NCBI GenBank assembly: GCA_030052745.1 | Contig: JANBVO010000023.1 | Location: 372,001-436,000, forward strand | Direction of reading: 5' to 3' | Length of the DNA stretch: 64,000 nt | Source: Pleurostoma richardsiae | Taxonomy: Eukaryota > Ascomycota > Sordariomycetes > Calosphaeriales > Pleurostomataceae | Shown here: positions 21,344 through 32,569 of the stretch, in pieces | How positions within the stretch are numbered: position 1 is the stretch's first letter | How the letters are laid out: each line of letters starts with the position of its first letter | Position numbers and translations under genes: made by a program | The notes under the pieces: generated by a model | The model's input: only the letters and a program-made list of their open reading frames with translations | Told to the model about the DNA's origin: nothing | Database searches by the model: none

Positions 21344-22276
21344 GTTGGTGGTGATCTGTAAGGTCTCTGCAAGTACCGTGCTACTGCGGTATAGCGTCTC
21401 GACGAAGGAAACCGACCTTGGGCTGCAGATAGGTACCTAGAATCTGAGATACAGACCGTCAGAGAAGCGGTCTTCGAGCCCGATCTAATGCCTGTGAAGC
21501 CCACTTCATGATCCTCATTGTATGAAGCAGCTCATAAGAACGATACCTTGGGTCGTAGACAGTCGGTACCTTGGTGCCTTCGACATCCGCCTTATTTACT
21601 CCAGTCTCCGTACAGTAAACGGGATGCTGTTACTTGTTTTGCTACTCGTAGCTGAGGGACATTTGGCGGGTCTGTCAGAAGCTCCTCTTATTGGTCCAGT
21701 AGCATTGGTTTAGTTGGCCTTACCCAAATGGAGCGGAACATCTACTTTCTGCCCAGCAGTATAGACCGCAGGGTATTTGGTGAAGGGAGGTGTCTGGTGT
21801 TAGGCGGTGAGATGGGTAGACCCACCAAAGGTACCCAAGATGCGGATAGCCAAAAAGTAAAGCAATTCTCCAGATGTTTTGCTTGGGTTCTTTCAGCCAA
21901 TCAAAGACCGCGCTCCCCGCTGTTTTAGGGCGATTCGAGGTACCTTAGCCTGAAGCGTGCACGTATTTGCCATTCGCGAACTTCAACTTCCATCTATCAT
22001 TGGAAATTTTTGAAGACAACCGTCATATCGCCTCCACGACTATACCTCCCTCGGTGATCGCCTTACTAGGGAACTGCTGCCTGGGAAACCATACCATGGA
22101 CGCATAGAGCATAAAGTCATACAGGTTCTAGCGCGGTACTGCTATTTGCCACTGGAAGGGAGCATCAGCTCAGGCAGCGAGGTCGCAGTCTTCCACGACA
22201 AGCGACCAGCTTTGCTCGCTTCTGCGTCACAACATATCGAGGATAGGTTGCGATTATCTATAAAGATCCCGTCAAA
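21344..22276. other. Divergent promoter region of the coiled-coil gene and brr2
   Basis: No gene was recognised. A CCAAT box lies at about 21898 (cagccaatcaaag). The right end before 22277 should be the brr2 leader. Confidence 0.55.
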
Positions 22277-25200
22277 ATGACGGACCACCAGCGCGATGTA
22301 TCGCAATACAAGTACTCGGCCATGTCCAACCTGGTCCTCCAGGCGGATCGTCGTTTCGTCACGCGCCGAACCGACGAGGCGACGGGAGACCCAGAGTCAT
22401 TGGCCGGGCGGCTTTCTATCAAGGATATGGGATCCCGCGTCGCCCGCGATGCTGCACCAAAGCAAAAGAAGACGTCTGCAATGCCGGACGTCGAGAGGGG
22501 GACTCTGAGAGATGGCGAGGATATACTGCTCAGGGAGCAGAGAAGGCGGAAAGGCGATGCAGGTCCTACAAGAGGTGGAGGAATTCTGTCTGGAGCCGAT
22601 GCGCTGGTCGAGGGTCTACGTTACCGGCCGCGGACACAGACGACGAGAGCGACCTTCGACCTCATCCTGACCATTGTCGCGAATAAGCTGGGCGACGTCC
22701 CTCAGGAGGTGGTACGCAGCGCTGCCGACGCCGCTCTTGAATATCTCAAGGATGAGGACCTCAAGGACTTCGATAAGAAGAAGGAAATCGACGACCTCCT
22801 TGGAGCCAGCCTTAGCCCGAAAGAGTTCAACGAGCTGGTCAATCTTGGCAAGAAGATCACCGATTACGACGCCGATGACGAAGATGAGGATATGGAAGAG
22901 GCAGGCGCCGGTGACGACGGCGAAATTGATGGCCGTCAAGGAGTGGCCGTCGCCTTCGATGAGGAAGACGAGGATGGCGAAGCAATCGTCGATGAGGTTC
23001 GGGAAGAATCATCTGAAGATGAGGATGTCGAAGACGAGGAAGACAGACCTGGTCTCGAAGAAGCTGCAGAAGCTGGTGGCGCGGCTGCAAACGGAGATGA
23101 AGAAGAGGCTGGACTGGCTGACGGGGAAGAGATGATTATAGACTCCGCACCCGAAGGGACGAAGCGCCAAACCCAGGCTAGCGAAAGCAACTATATCCCG
23201 GCGCGGGAGATTGACGCCTACTGGTTGCAGCGGCAGATTGGCCGGCTCTATCCCGACCCTCACATCCAGCACGACAAGACGTTACAGGCCCTCAAAATAC
23301 TTTCCGGCGAGCCCGACGAAGAAGGAGGAGAAGAAAAGCAACTGCGAGAGATTGAAAATGATCTTATGGAACTCTTCGATTATGAGAATCATGAGCTTGT
23401 TCAGAAACTGATCGAAAACCGGGAGAAGGTTGTCTGGTTGACCCGGTTAGCAAGGGCTGAACATGCGCAGGAGCGTGGGTCGATCGAGAGAGAAATGGCA
23501 TCCGAGGGCTTGCGATGGATTCTGGATGAACTTCATGGCAAGACTGGAGGTGACCAGAAGAAGCCAAAGCTGGAGATCAAGATGGATATCGACAAACCAG
23601 CATTCGCTGAGGGTGCGGCGGCAAAGCCTGAGCGACGGGAAGGCCAGTTAGTTGGTGGACTTCAACCGCGAAAGCTCATTAACCTGGAGAACCTTATTTT
23701 CGACCAGGGAAACCATCTTATGACGAATCCCAAGGTCAGGCTCCCGGAAGGGTCGACGAAGAGAGTGGGCAAAGGCTACGAGGAAATCCATGTTCCCGCC
23801 CCAAAGAAGCGCAACGATCCCAGCGACCAGAACATTCCGATCACGGAGATGCCGGAATGGGCACGGGTGCCTTTCGCTTCTGCCAAGTCACTGAATAAGA
23901 TTCAGTCAAAATGTTATCCTTCGGCTTTCCAAGACGATGGAAACATGCTTATCTGCGCACCAACTGGAAGCGGAAAGACCAACGTCGCCATGCTGACTAT
24001 ACTGCGAGAGATCGGAAAGAACAGAGACCCGGAGACAGGAGACATCGACTTAGATGCATTCAAGATCGTGTATATCGCCCCTCTGAAGGCTCTTGTCCAA
24101 GAACAAGTTGGCAACTTCGGCAAGCGCCTGGAACCCTTCGGCATCAAGGTGTCAGAGTTGACTGGCGACCGTCAGTTGACGAAGCAGCAGATATCGGAGA
24201 CGCAGATCATTGTGACAACCCCTGAGAAGTGGGACGTCATCACGCGAAAGGCGACAGACATGTCCTATACAACGCTTGTCCGTCTCATCGTGATAGACGA
24301 GATTCATCTGCTCCACGATGACCGTGGGCCTGTCCTCGAGAGTATCGTCAGTAGAACAATTCGGAAGACGGAGCAGACAGGAGAGCCAGTCCGCATTGTC
24401 GGTCTGTCAGCAACTCTGCCTAATTACAGGGATGTTGCGAGCTTCCTCCGCGTCGACCCCCAGAAGGGGCTGTTTCACTTCGATGGTTCCTTCAGGCCAT
24501 GCCCCTTACGGCAGGAGTTTATTGGTGTCACAGAGAAGAAGGCCATCAAGCAGCTTAAGGTCATGAACGATGTCACCTACAGCAAAGTGCTGGAGCATGT
24601 CGGCAAAAATCGCAATCAGATGCTCATCTTCGTCCATTCACGGAAGGAGACGGCTAAAACAGCTCGCTACATCCGAGACAAGGCACTGGAGCTGGAGACA
24701 ATTAATCAGATCCTCAAGAGTGATGCTGGCACCCGAGAGATCTTGCAGGAAGCTTCCGATCAAGCTCTGGATAGAGACTTGAAAGACATATTACCCTACG
24801 GATTCGGCATCCACCATGCTGGCATGAGCCGTGTCGACAGGACGGATGTTGAAGACCTCTTCGCTGGTGGTCACATCCAGGTCCTCGTCTGCACTGCGAC
24901 ATTGGCTTGGGGTGTCAACTTGCCGGCGCACACGGTGATCATCAAGGGCACTCAAGTTTATTCTCCCGAGAAGGGTAGCTGGGTCGAGCTGAGTCCTCAG
25001 GATGTCTTGCAGATGCTGGGACGCGCCGGTCGGCCACAGTACGACACCTATGGTGAAGGTATCATCATCACGGCCCAAGGAGAGATGCAATATTACCTAT
25101 CTCTCCTCAACCAGCAACTGCCCATCGAAAGCCAGATGGTCAGCCGCCTGGTTGATAACCTCAACGCGGAAATCGTGCTGGGTAATGTCCGTAGCCGTGA

Positions 25201-28200
25201 TGAGGGCGTAGAATGGCTTGGGTACACCTACCTCTTCGTTCGTATGCTCCGGTCGCCCGGTCTATACAGTGTCGGAGCCGAGTATGAGGAGGACGAGGCG
25301 CTCGAACAGAAGCGGGTCGATCTCATCCATTCTGCTGCCACCGTCCTCAGGAAATGCAACTTGATCAAATACGACGATAAGACTGGCAAGATGCAAGGCA
25401 CAGAGCTTGGTCGGATAGCTTCACACTATTACATCACGCACGGCTCTATGGAGACCTACAACAACCTCATCCAGCCATCCATCACCACTATCGAGCTCTT
25501 CCGAGTATTTGCCCTCAGCGCAGAGTTCAAATACATCCCGGTTCGCCAGGAGGAAAAATTGGAACTTGCCAAGCTTCTGGGCAGGGTGCCTATACCAGTC
25601 AAGGAGAGCATCGAGGAACCGCACGCTAAGATAAATGTCTTACTTCAGGCTTATATCTCGCGCCTGAAGCTTGAGGGTCTCGCTCTCATGGCCGACATGG
25701 TGTACGTCACCCAGTCCGCTGGCCGCATTCTACGTGCCATCTTCGAGATTGCGCTTAAGAAAGGCTGGGCTACGGTTGCGAAGACAGCACTGGATCTTTG
25801 CAAGATGGCCGAGAAGCGGATGTGGCCAACAATGACCCCCCTCCGTCAATTCTCCAGCTGTCCACGAGACATCATCCAGAAGGCAGAGAGGATTGATGTC
25901 CCTTGGAGCAGTTACTTTGACCTCGATCCCCCTCGAATGGGTGAACTGCTAGGCCTGCCCAAGGCCGGTAGAACTGTTTGCGGTCTCGTGGCAAAGTTCC
26001 CAAGGGTCGAAGTGCAGGCTCAGATTCAACCGATGACCCGGTCGATGCTCCGTGTCGAACTTTCTATCGCGCCTAACTTCGAGTGGGACGATGATGTCCA
26101 TGGCGTCAGTGAAAGCTTCTGGATCATAGTAGAGGACTGTGACGGTGAAGACATTCTCTTCCATGATCAGTTCATCCTCCGGAAGGATTACGCAGAAAGC
26201 GAGGCCAATGAGCACATCGTTGAGTTCACTGTGCCGATCACCGAGCCCATGCCTCCGAATTACTTCATCAGTGTGATTTCGGACAGATGGATGCACTCGG
26301 AGACCAGGGTGCCCGTGTCTTTTCAGAAACTTATTCTTCCAGAGAAGTTCCCTCCACACACTGAGCTGCTGAACATGCAGCCCCTCCCGGTCTCCGCCCT
26401 CAAGGCAAAGGACTATGCAGCCTTGTATCCTGACTGGGATCGCTTCAACAAGATACAAACTCAGGCTTTTCAATCGCTCTACAACACTGATGACAATGTC
26501 TTCGTGGGAGCACCAACTGGAGCTGGGAAAACGGTCTGTGCGGAGTTTGCCCTACTTCATCACTGGTCAAAGCCAGAGTCTGGCCGTGCTGTGTATATCG
26601 CGCCGTTCCAGGAGCTCGTCGATATTCGCTTCCAGGACTGGCAGAAGCGATTTGCTGACCTACGAGGTGGCAAAGACATCGTCAAGCTCACGGGTGAGAC
26701 ATCTACGGATCTCAAGTTGCTTGAGCAAGGAGACCTGATCCTGGCCACTCCCATCCAATGGGACGTCCTCTCCCGCCAGTGGAAGAGGCGGAAGAATGTC
26801 CAGACCGTCGAGCTCTTCATAGCTGATGAGCTCCACCTCCTCGGCGGTCAGATGGGATACATCTATGAGATTATCGTTTCGAGGATGCACTATATTCGAA
26901 CACAGACTGAGTTGCCGATGAGGATTGTCGGATTGAGCGTATCTCTGGCGAATGCCCGCGATATTGGCGAATGGATTGACGCCAAGAAGAAGGATATCTA
27001 CAATTTCAGTCCACACATCCGGCCGGTTCCTCTGGAGCTTCATATCCAGTCATACACAATCCCCCACTTTCCCTCGTTGATGCTTGCAATGGCCAAGCCC
27101 GCTTACCTTGCTATCACCCAAATGTCGGCAGATCAGCCGGCATTGGTCTTTGTCCCAAATAGGAAACAGACGCGAGCAACCACTCGGGATATCCTCACTG
27201 CCTGCCTAGCGGAGGATGACGAGGACCGTTTCCTTCACGTGGACGTCGAGCAACTGCGGCCGTTGTTAGAGCGGATACACGAGGAAGCGTTGGCTGAAGC
27301 AGTCTCACACGGCGTGGGCTACTACCATGAGGCTCTCAGTCAGAGTGATAAGCGCATAGTCAAGCACCTCTACGACAATGGCGCGATACAAGTTCTTGTA
27401 GCCTCTCGGGACGTGTGCTGGGAACTCAATTGCACAGCACATCTTGTCGTGGTGATGGGAACCCAGTACTTTGAGGGTCGGGAGCATCGCTATGTTGACT
27501 ATCCCCTCAGCGAGGTCTTGCAGATGTTTGGCAAGGCTTTGCAACCTTCTAAGGATGGTCGGGGACGGGGAGTTCTCATGCTACCGGCCGTGAAGCGGGA
27601 GTACTACAAGAAGTTCCTGAACGAAGCCCTACCGGTTGAGTCTCATCTTCATGCATTCTTGCATGATGCATTTGTCACTGAGATCAGCACCAAGATGATC
27701 GAATCTGGCGATGATGCAATCAATTGGACGACGTTTACGTACTTCTACCGCCGCCTCCTTGCGAATCCGAGCTACTACAGCCTGACGGATACGACGCACG
27801 ACGCCTTGAGTAATTACTTGTCTGATCTGGTTGAGACGACACTCAAGGAGCTATCTGAGTCGAAGATCATCGACTTCGATGAAGATGACGGCTCGGTCTC
27901 ACCCCAGAATGCGGCGATGATCGCCTCATACTACAATATCTCGTACATTACCATGCAGACGTTCCTCCTATCCCTCAGCGCTCGAACGAAGCTGAAGGGA
28001 ATCTTGGAAATTGTGACGTCTGCTACCGAGTTCGAGGCGATCCAGATACGGCGACACGAGGATGGTCTGCTGCGCCGGATCTACGACCGAGTCCCCGTCA
28101 AAATGTCCGAGCCTGTCTTCGACTCGCCCCATTTCAAGGCTTTCGTGCTACTCCAAGCCCACTTCTCTAGAATGCAGCTGCCTATTGATCTGGCCAAGGA

Positions 28201-28993
28201 TCAAGAAGTCATCCTCACCAAGATCCTCAGCCTCTTGAGCGCCACAGTGGACATACTCTCATCCGATGGACACCTGAATGCTATGAATGCCATGGAGATG
28301 TCACAGATGGTTGTGCAAGCTATGTGGGATCGTGACAGTCCTCTTAAGCAGATACCGCACTTCACTCCTGAAGTTGTGAAAGCTGCGAACGAATATGGGT
28401 ATGTAGCGTCACCGCTGTATGGTCCAGAAGAGAATGCTAATAGATCATTTCTGAGCAGGGTCAAGGACATCTTTGACTTCATGGAAGCGATGAATCCCGA
28501 AGAGAATCCCCAGTACGAGGCGCTGGTGAAGCGGCTTGGCTTGTCACAGAAGCAGCTGGCGGAAGCTGCCAAGTTCACAAACGACAAGTATCCTGACATA
28601 TCTTTGGAGTTCGAGGTGGAGGATCCGCAGAATATCCGGGCAGGAGAGCCGTCACATCTCAACATCCAGATCGAGCGGGAGGTTGAGGATGACGGTGAGC
28701 TTGACCTCACTGTCCACGCACCTTTCTACCCCACCAAGAAAATGGAGAACTGGTGGCTCGTGGTCGGCGAAGAGGGCACGAAGACTCTACTGGCGATCAA
28801 GCGTGTTACTGTTGGTCGGAAGTTGAATGTTCGACTGGAGTTCACGGTGCCGACGCCAGGTGAGCACGATCTCAAGCTGTTCTTGATGAGCGACAGCTAT
28901 GTGGGTGTGGACCAGGAACCTGGCTTTTCTGTTACGGTCGGGGAGGGCATGGATGTCGATGAGGATGACGAGGACGAGGATGACGACGAGTGA
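22277..28993 (+). CDS. brr2: U5 snRNP helicase Brr2
   Basis: A single 6.7-kb exon encodes 2238 residues, close to the usual Brr2 length. The N-terminus has the Brr2 plug/PWI-like region and a long acidic stretch (about 195-290). Two Ski2-like cassettes follow. The N-terminal one has motif I APTGSGKTN at about 560, DEIH at about 674, SATLP, and motif VI QMLGRAGRPQYD. The C-terminal one has APTGAGKT at about 1410 and DELH at about 1516, but motif III reads SVSLA and motif VI reads QMFGKALQPSKDG. This agrees with the known inactivity of that cassette. Each is followed by winged-helix and Sec63-type domains. Brr2 unwinds U4/U6 to activate the spliceosome. The C-terminus ends in an Asp/Glu run. 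An intronless gene this long is notable among its intron-bearing neighbours. Confidence 0.97.
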   Translation: MTDHQRDVSQYKYSAMSNLVLQADRRFVTRRTDEATGDPESLAGRLSIKDMGSRVARDAAPKQKKTSAMPDVERGTLRDGEDILLREQRRRKGDAGPTRGGGILSGADALVEGLRYRPRTQTTRATFDLILTIVANKLGDVPQEVVRSAADAALEYLKDEDLKDFDKKKEIDDLLGASLSPKEFNELVNLGKKITDYDADDEDEDMEEAGAGDDGEIDGRQGVAVAFDEEDEDGEAIVDEVREESSEDEDVEDEEDRPGLEEAAEAGGAAANGDEEEAGLADGEEMIIDSAPEGTKRQTQASESNYIPAREIDAYWLQRQIGRLYPDPHIQHDKTLQALKILSGEPDEEGGEEKQLREIENDLMELFDYENHELVQKLIENREKVVWLTRLARAEHAQERGSIEREMASEGLRWILDELHGKTGGDQKKPKLEIKMDIDKPAFAEGAAAKPERREGQLVGGLQPRKLINLENLIFDQGNHLMTNPKVRLPEGSTKRVGKGYEEIHVPAPKKRNDPSDQNIPITEMPEWARVPFASAKSLNKIQSKCYPSAFQDDGNMLICAPTGSGKTNVAMLTILREIGKNRDPETGDIDLDAFKIVYIAPLKALVQEQVGNFGKRLEPFGIKVSELTGDRQLTKQQISETQIIVTTPEKWDVITRKATDMSYTTLVRLIVIDEIHLLHDDRGPVLESIVSRTIRKTEQTGEPVRIVGLSATLPNYRDVASFLRVDPQKGLFHFDGSFRPCPLRQEFIGVTEKKAIKQLKVMNDVTYSKVLEHVGKNRNQMLIFVHSRKETAKTARYIRDKALELETINQILKSDAGTREILQEASDQALDRDLKDILPYGFGIHHAGMSRVDRTDVEDLFAGGHIQVLVCTATLAWGVNLPAHTVIIKGTQVYSPEKGSWVELSPQDVLQMLGRAGRPQYDTYGEGIIITAQGEMQYYLSLLNQQLPIESQMVSRLVDNLNAEIVLGNVRSRDEGVEWLGYTYLFVRMLRSPGLYSVGAEYEEDEALEQKRVDLIHSAATVLRKCNLIKYDDKTGKMQGTELGRIASHYYITHGSMETYNNLIQPSITTIELFRVFALSAEFKYIPVRQEEKLELAKLLGRVPIPVKESIEEPHAKINVLLQAYISRLKLEGLALMADMVYVTQSAGRILRAIFEIALKKGWATVAKTALDLCKMAEKRMWPTMTPLRQFSSCPRDIIQKAERIDVPWSSYFDLDPPRMGELLGLPKAGRTVCGLVAKFPRVEVQAQIQPMTRSMLRVELSIAPNFEWDDDVHGVSESFWIIVEDCDGEDILFHDQFILRKDYAESEANEHIVEFTVPITEPMPPNYFISVISDRWMHSETRVPVSFQKLILPEKFPPHTELLNMQPLPVSALKAKDYAALYPDWDRFNKIQTQAFQSLYNTDDNVFVGAPTGAGKTVCAEFALLHHWSKPESGRAVYIAPFQELVDIRFQDWQKRFADLRGGKDIVKLTGETSTDLKLLEQGDLILATPIQWDVLSRQWKRRKNVQTVELFIADELHLLGGQMGYIYEIIVSRMHYIRTQTELPMRIVGLSVSLANARDIGEWIDAKKKDIYNFSPHIRPVPLELHIQSYTIPHFPSLMLAMAKPAYLAITQMSADQPALVFVPNRKQTRATTRDILTACLAEDDEDRFLHVDVEQLRPLLERIHEEALAEAVSHGVGYYHEALSQSDKRIVKHLYDNGAIQVLVASRDVCWELNCTAHLVVVMGTQYFEGREHRYVDYPLSEVLQMFGKALQPSKDGRGRGVLMLPAVKREYYKKFLNEALPVESHLHAFLHDAFVTEISTKMIESGDDAINWTTFTYFYRRLLANPSYYSLTDTTHDALSNYLSDLVETTLKELSESKIIDFDEDDGSVSPQNAAMIASYYNISYITMQTFLLSLSARTKLKGILEIVTSATEFEAIQIRRHEDGLLRRIYDRVPVKMSEPVFDSPHFKAFVLLQAHFSRMQLPIDLAKDQEVILTKILSLLSATVDILSSDGHLNAMNAMEMSQMVVQAMWDRDSPLKQIPHFTPEVVKAANEYGYVASPLYGPEENANRSFLSRVKDIFDFMEAMNPEENPQYEALVKRLGLSQKQLAEAAKFTNDKYPDISLEFEVEDPQNIRAGEPSHLNIQIEREVEDDGELDLTVHAPFYPTKKMENWWLVVGEEGTKTLLAIKRVTVGRKLNVRLEFTVPTPGEHDLKLFLMSDSYVGVDQEPGFSVTVGEGMDVDEDDEDEDDDE

Positions 28994-29586
28994 ATGCCGA
29001 GGTGGCATGAGCTCCCCCTCTACGGGCCTAGCTGACGCTTAGGTTGCGGTGTACTATAAAGAAATGTCTCAGGGGGGCCTTGCAGGCGCGATATGCGAAG
29101 GATTTGCGCGTCAAACGATTTGATCGGTGTGAATGTTGGCTCTGCATGGAGGGAGGGCCTCACCCTCGGTCGGGAGGAGCTCGGACAGGGCTGTGGAGTT
29201 GCTCCTGCGACTGGCTGGACGCTCCTGGACCTGGTGGAAGGCCAGGCAGGCAGGCTTTGGCGTGGACAAAATGGGTGGCGGAGGGCGGTCCTGTGTGTCA
29301 ACGCCAGCACGTGATGTAAGGTACTTATCTCTAGATCCAAAATCCCAGTCGATCCCGTCCACGCCCAGATCTTCGTGCTCATTGTCTGTGTCTTTTTTTC
29401 GGAGACCATTATTTTCCCTCGCGCATCCACACACCTTCCCTCCGTCAAACACAGCCTCCCATCCATTGAATCGCGTCACTTATCATCCCCAACACGCGCC
29501 AAACGCGTCCATCTCTTTCTTCCCCAGACAAACATCCCAGTTCGATATTTAGAAACACGTCGTGAGCTTCACGTCACTGCTCCACC
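28994..29586. other. Intergenic: brr2 3' flank and PWWP gene promoter
   Basis: No gene was recognised. Pyrimidine-rich leader-like sequence lies at about 29380-29560. ACGCGCC and ACGCGT occur near 29490-29506. Confidence 0.6.
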
Positions 29587-31688
29587 ATGTCTGACGAGAC
29601 TAGCGCGCAGCCTGCCGCGACCGCGCAGCCCATCGCAGACTCCAAAGAGGCAGCCACCACCGCGAAGGAGGTCCCGGCCGAGCCTGCGGACGCGTCTGAG
29701 GCCAAGGAAACCGAGACCAAGCCGGTGGACGACAGTGCAGACAAGCCTGCCGCTGCCGCCGAAACTGCTGAGCCTAAGGAGGAAGAACCTGCCAAGTCAG
29801 CTGAAGGTACGTGCAACTCTACCGAGTCTCTACAGGCTCAATACAATGCGAATCTAACTCGATCTTGAATGCAGAGCCCGCTGAGGCAGCTAAGAAGCCC
29901 GCCGACAGTGCCGACGTCGACATGAAGGATGCTACTGAGGCTGAGGCCCCGGCCGCCCCTGCCGCGGAGGACGCAGCTAGCAAGCCAGAGCCAGAGGATG
30001 CCAAGGAGACCGCGTCTGGCGCACCCGGCAATGCCGCTGCCGAGGCTCCTGCTACACCTGCCGATACGAAGAGCAAGTCGCGTCGCAAGTCGACTGCTGG
30101 GTCGGAGAAGAAGAAGCTCAGCAAGAAGGCCTCCAAGGCACGCATCACCCACATCGACGCTAAGCCCGGAGATCACTTCTTCGTGAAGCTCAAGGGATAT
30201 CCTCCCTGGCCAGGTATCATCTGCGACGAGGAGATGCTTCCTCTCACACTGACCAAGAGCCGACCTGTGACCGCTGCTCGTGCCGACGGTACTTATCGCG
30301 AGGATTACGCCGATGGTGGCAAGAGAGCGCATGATCGTACCTTCCCGGTCATGTATCTGTCTACGAACGAATTGTGAGACCCTCTGTTTTGGCAGTTGCC
30401 GACTTTCTATGCTAACGTGGCACGTTCAGTGGCTGGGTGTCGAACACCGATCTGGTTGATCTGGATCCCGAGAAGGTGGTCGATGCCATCAACCCCAAGA
30501 TGCGTAAGGATCTCATCATCGCTCACCAGCTTGCCGCTGAGAGCCACCCCCTTTCGTACTATAAGGACCTGCTGCAACAGTATCAGGATGTATTGGAGGA
30601 GAAGCGGAGGGAGGCGGAGAAGGCTGCGTCGACGCCGGCCAAGAAGAAGTCGAAGAAATCACAGGCTGCAGACGTCGAGGCTGATGAGGATGTCGAGATG
30701 GAGGACGCTACAGGGGAGGAGCCCGTTAAGAAGACGAAGAAGCGCAAGGCTGAAGACGACGGCAGCGTCAGTCCTCCCCTCCAGTTCCGGCCGACTCGTG
30801 CGTGGGCATGGTTACTGACGCGTTGCAGACCCCCCAGCGATCCGAGTCCGTGAAGAAACCTAAGATCAAGCTCACGAACAACTCTACACCCAAGGCCGCT
30901 AACGGCGTATCAACACCAAAGTCTGCCAAGGGCCAGACAGAAGGTAAATCTTCCAAGTCCAAGTCCTCCAAGAAGAGCGGGGAGGACAAGAAGGCAGAGA
31001 AGGAAGTGCAGGCTCCAAAGGAGCCGGAGCTGAGCCCAGAGGAGCGGCATCAGAGGAAGGAGGTTTGTGCCACTAAGTACCTGCCTGCCATTTTTGGAAT
31101 ATACGCTGACACCTCTGCAGAAAGAGGTCTTGTTCCTCCGTCACAAGCTTCAGAAGGGGCTCCTTACGAGGGATCAGAAGCCAAAGGAGGAAGAAATGAA
31201 GACCATGTCTGATTTCGTCTCGAAGCTTGAGGGCTTCCCAGATCTGGAAGTCAGCATCATCAGGGCCACCAAGATCAACAAGGTGCTGAAGGCGATCCTC
31301 AAGATCGACGAAATTCCCAAGGAGGAGGAGTTCCAGTTTAAGCCTCGCTCGCAGGCCCTGCTCGACAAGTGGAACAAGCTTCTGGCTGTCGACGGTCCCC
31401 CTGCTGGCACCTCAGGCACTGCCAACGGTGTTAATGGTACGGCGGCAGATGCGTCAGAGAAAAAGGACGCGAAGAAGCCCAACGGTGTCAAGGAGAGCGA
31501 CAAGGCGGAGCCCGAATCCGAGTCTGCCAAAGCCGAAGAGAAGACTGACGAGCCCGCAGCTCCAGAGAAGGAGGACGTAAGTAATATTTCTCTTCCCGCC
31601 AAGTAGCATCCAATCTTTGCCGGCCGATTCCGCTAACTGGCTTGCACAGTCGGAGAAGGCCCCAGCGGCCGTTGATTCGACGGCATGA
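29587..31688 (+). CDS. PWWP-domain chromatin protein
   Basis: Six exons (29587-29806, 29875-30373, 30430-30766, 30829-31062, 31121-31576, 31650-31688) give 594 residues. The N-terminal 160 residues are Ala/Glu/Pro-rich and end in a basic KSRRKSTAGSEKKK. The PWWP domain begins at about 170 (GDHFFVKLKGYPPWPGIICD, with PPWP at the signature) and runs through FPVMYLSTNEFGWVSNTDL. A Lys/Glu linker leads to a helical block near 440-510 (FVSKLEGFPDLEVSIIRATK and KINKVLKAILKIDEIP) that resembles a TFIIS-N/LEDGF integrase-binding fold. PWWP domains bind H3K36-methylated nucleosomes. The combination recalls LEDGF-like or Ioc4/Pdp3-like proteins, but orthology is not settled. The last exon is only 13 codons; splice phases agree at all five introns. 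Confidence 0.87.
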
Positions 31689-32569
31689 AGCGATTATTCC
31701 TCCGTGGATGAGCCACCTTGGCTCTGACAACAACTGGCGTTGCACCAGAGGGACTGCTATGGAGTTCTCGGCTACCACCTGCCCTCCAAGGGGGGGCGCA
31801 TTTCAACCGGAAGGGAAGGGGGCATAGTCTCAGGAGGGTAGTGAGGTTTCTTGTACAATAGGTATGCGAAAAGGACAATGATATTTCTCGATTTCCGGCG
31901 GGATGGGCCTAAGAAGGCGGGTTTGGAGGACTGGACTCTGTTCAGCTGACTACAGCTACAGTCGGTTCGTCCTGTATAGGTCTATCTAAGTACCGCTCGA
32001 GGAAGGAAAAAGGGGTTATGGCACAGCTGCCCTGGGCAGTGGAGACAGGATCCGGATCGACAGAGAATGATTCAGTGAATAGAGAGATGGTATCTTTGCA
32101 CAAGCAGCGTGATGTCTCTTGTCCGCCGTAGAATACAAGCTGGAACCCTGTGGTGATTGCCTGTGAGGGCGGCTGCATATTACGAGGAAGAGGAGAGGAC
32201 CATTGATTTCCAGTCGGATCAGCGGCTGGCTATCTCTTTTTCCTTTTCGATCCTGTGGACGAAGATAAAAAACTTGAATCACCGATCCTAACTGTACATG
32301 ACAAACCTTTCGAAGCGCTTTGCAGCTAAGTCAGGGAGGTACGAAGGTATCAGGTACCTTATTTGAAGCCAGGCGAAGAAGCTCAGCTACAACCCTAACC
32401 CTGGACCAAGCTCTAGCGGGTCCCGCTAAGGAGTACCTAAGTACCTCTCTAAGTAAGGACCGGAATCGCGACGCGCTTCCCCGGGCTGCACGCGACAAGG
32501 AGCACTGCCAGGCCACTTGGTCCATCTAGCCCGGATCCTGTGCTGCTCACGACCGCAGAGCAGTCGAAA
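31689..32569. other. Intergenic: orc3 promoter region
   Basis: No gene was recognised. Near the orc3 end are two telomere-type AACCCT units (32391-32402), a palindrome AGCGGG-T-CCCGCT at 32415-32427 and an ACGCGC at 32471-32476. Confidence 0.6.
32391..32402 (-). promoter_or_regulatory. Telobox-like (TTAGGG) motif upstream of orc3
   Basis: The plus strand reads AACCCTAACCCT, two TTAGGG units on the minus strand, about 170 nt before the orc3 ATG. In yeasts, promoter TTAGGG sites are bound by Tbf1-type factors. Function here is inferred only. Confidence 0.35.
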
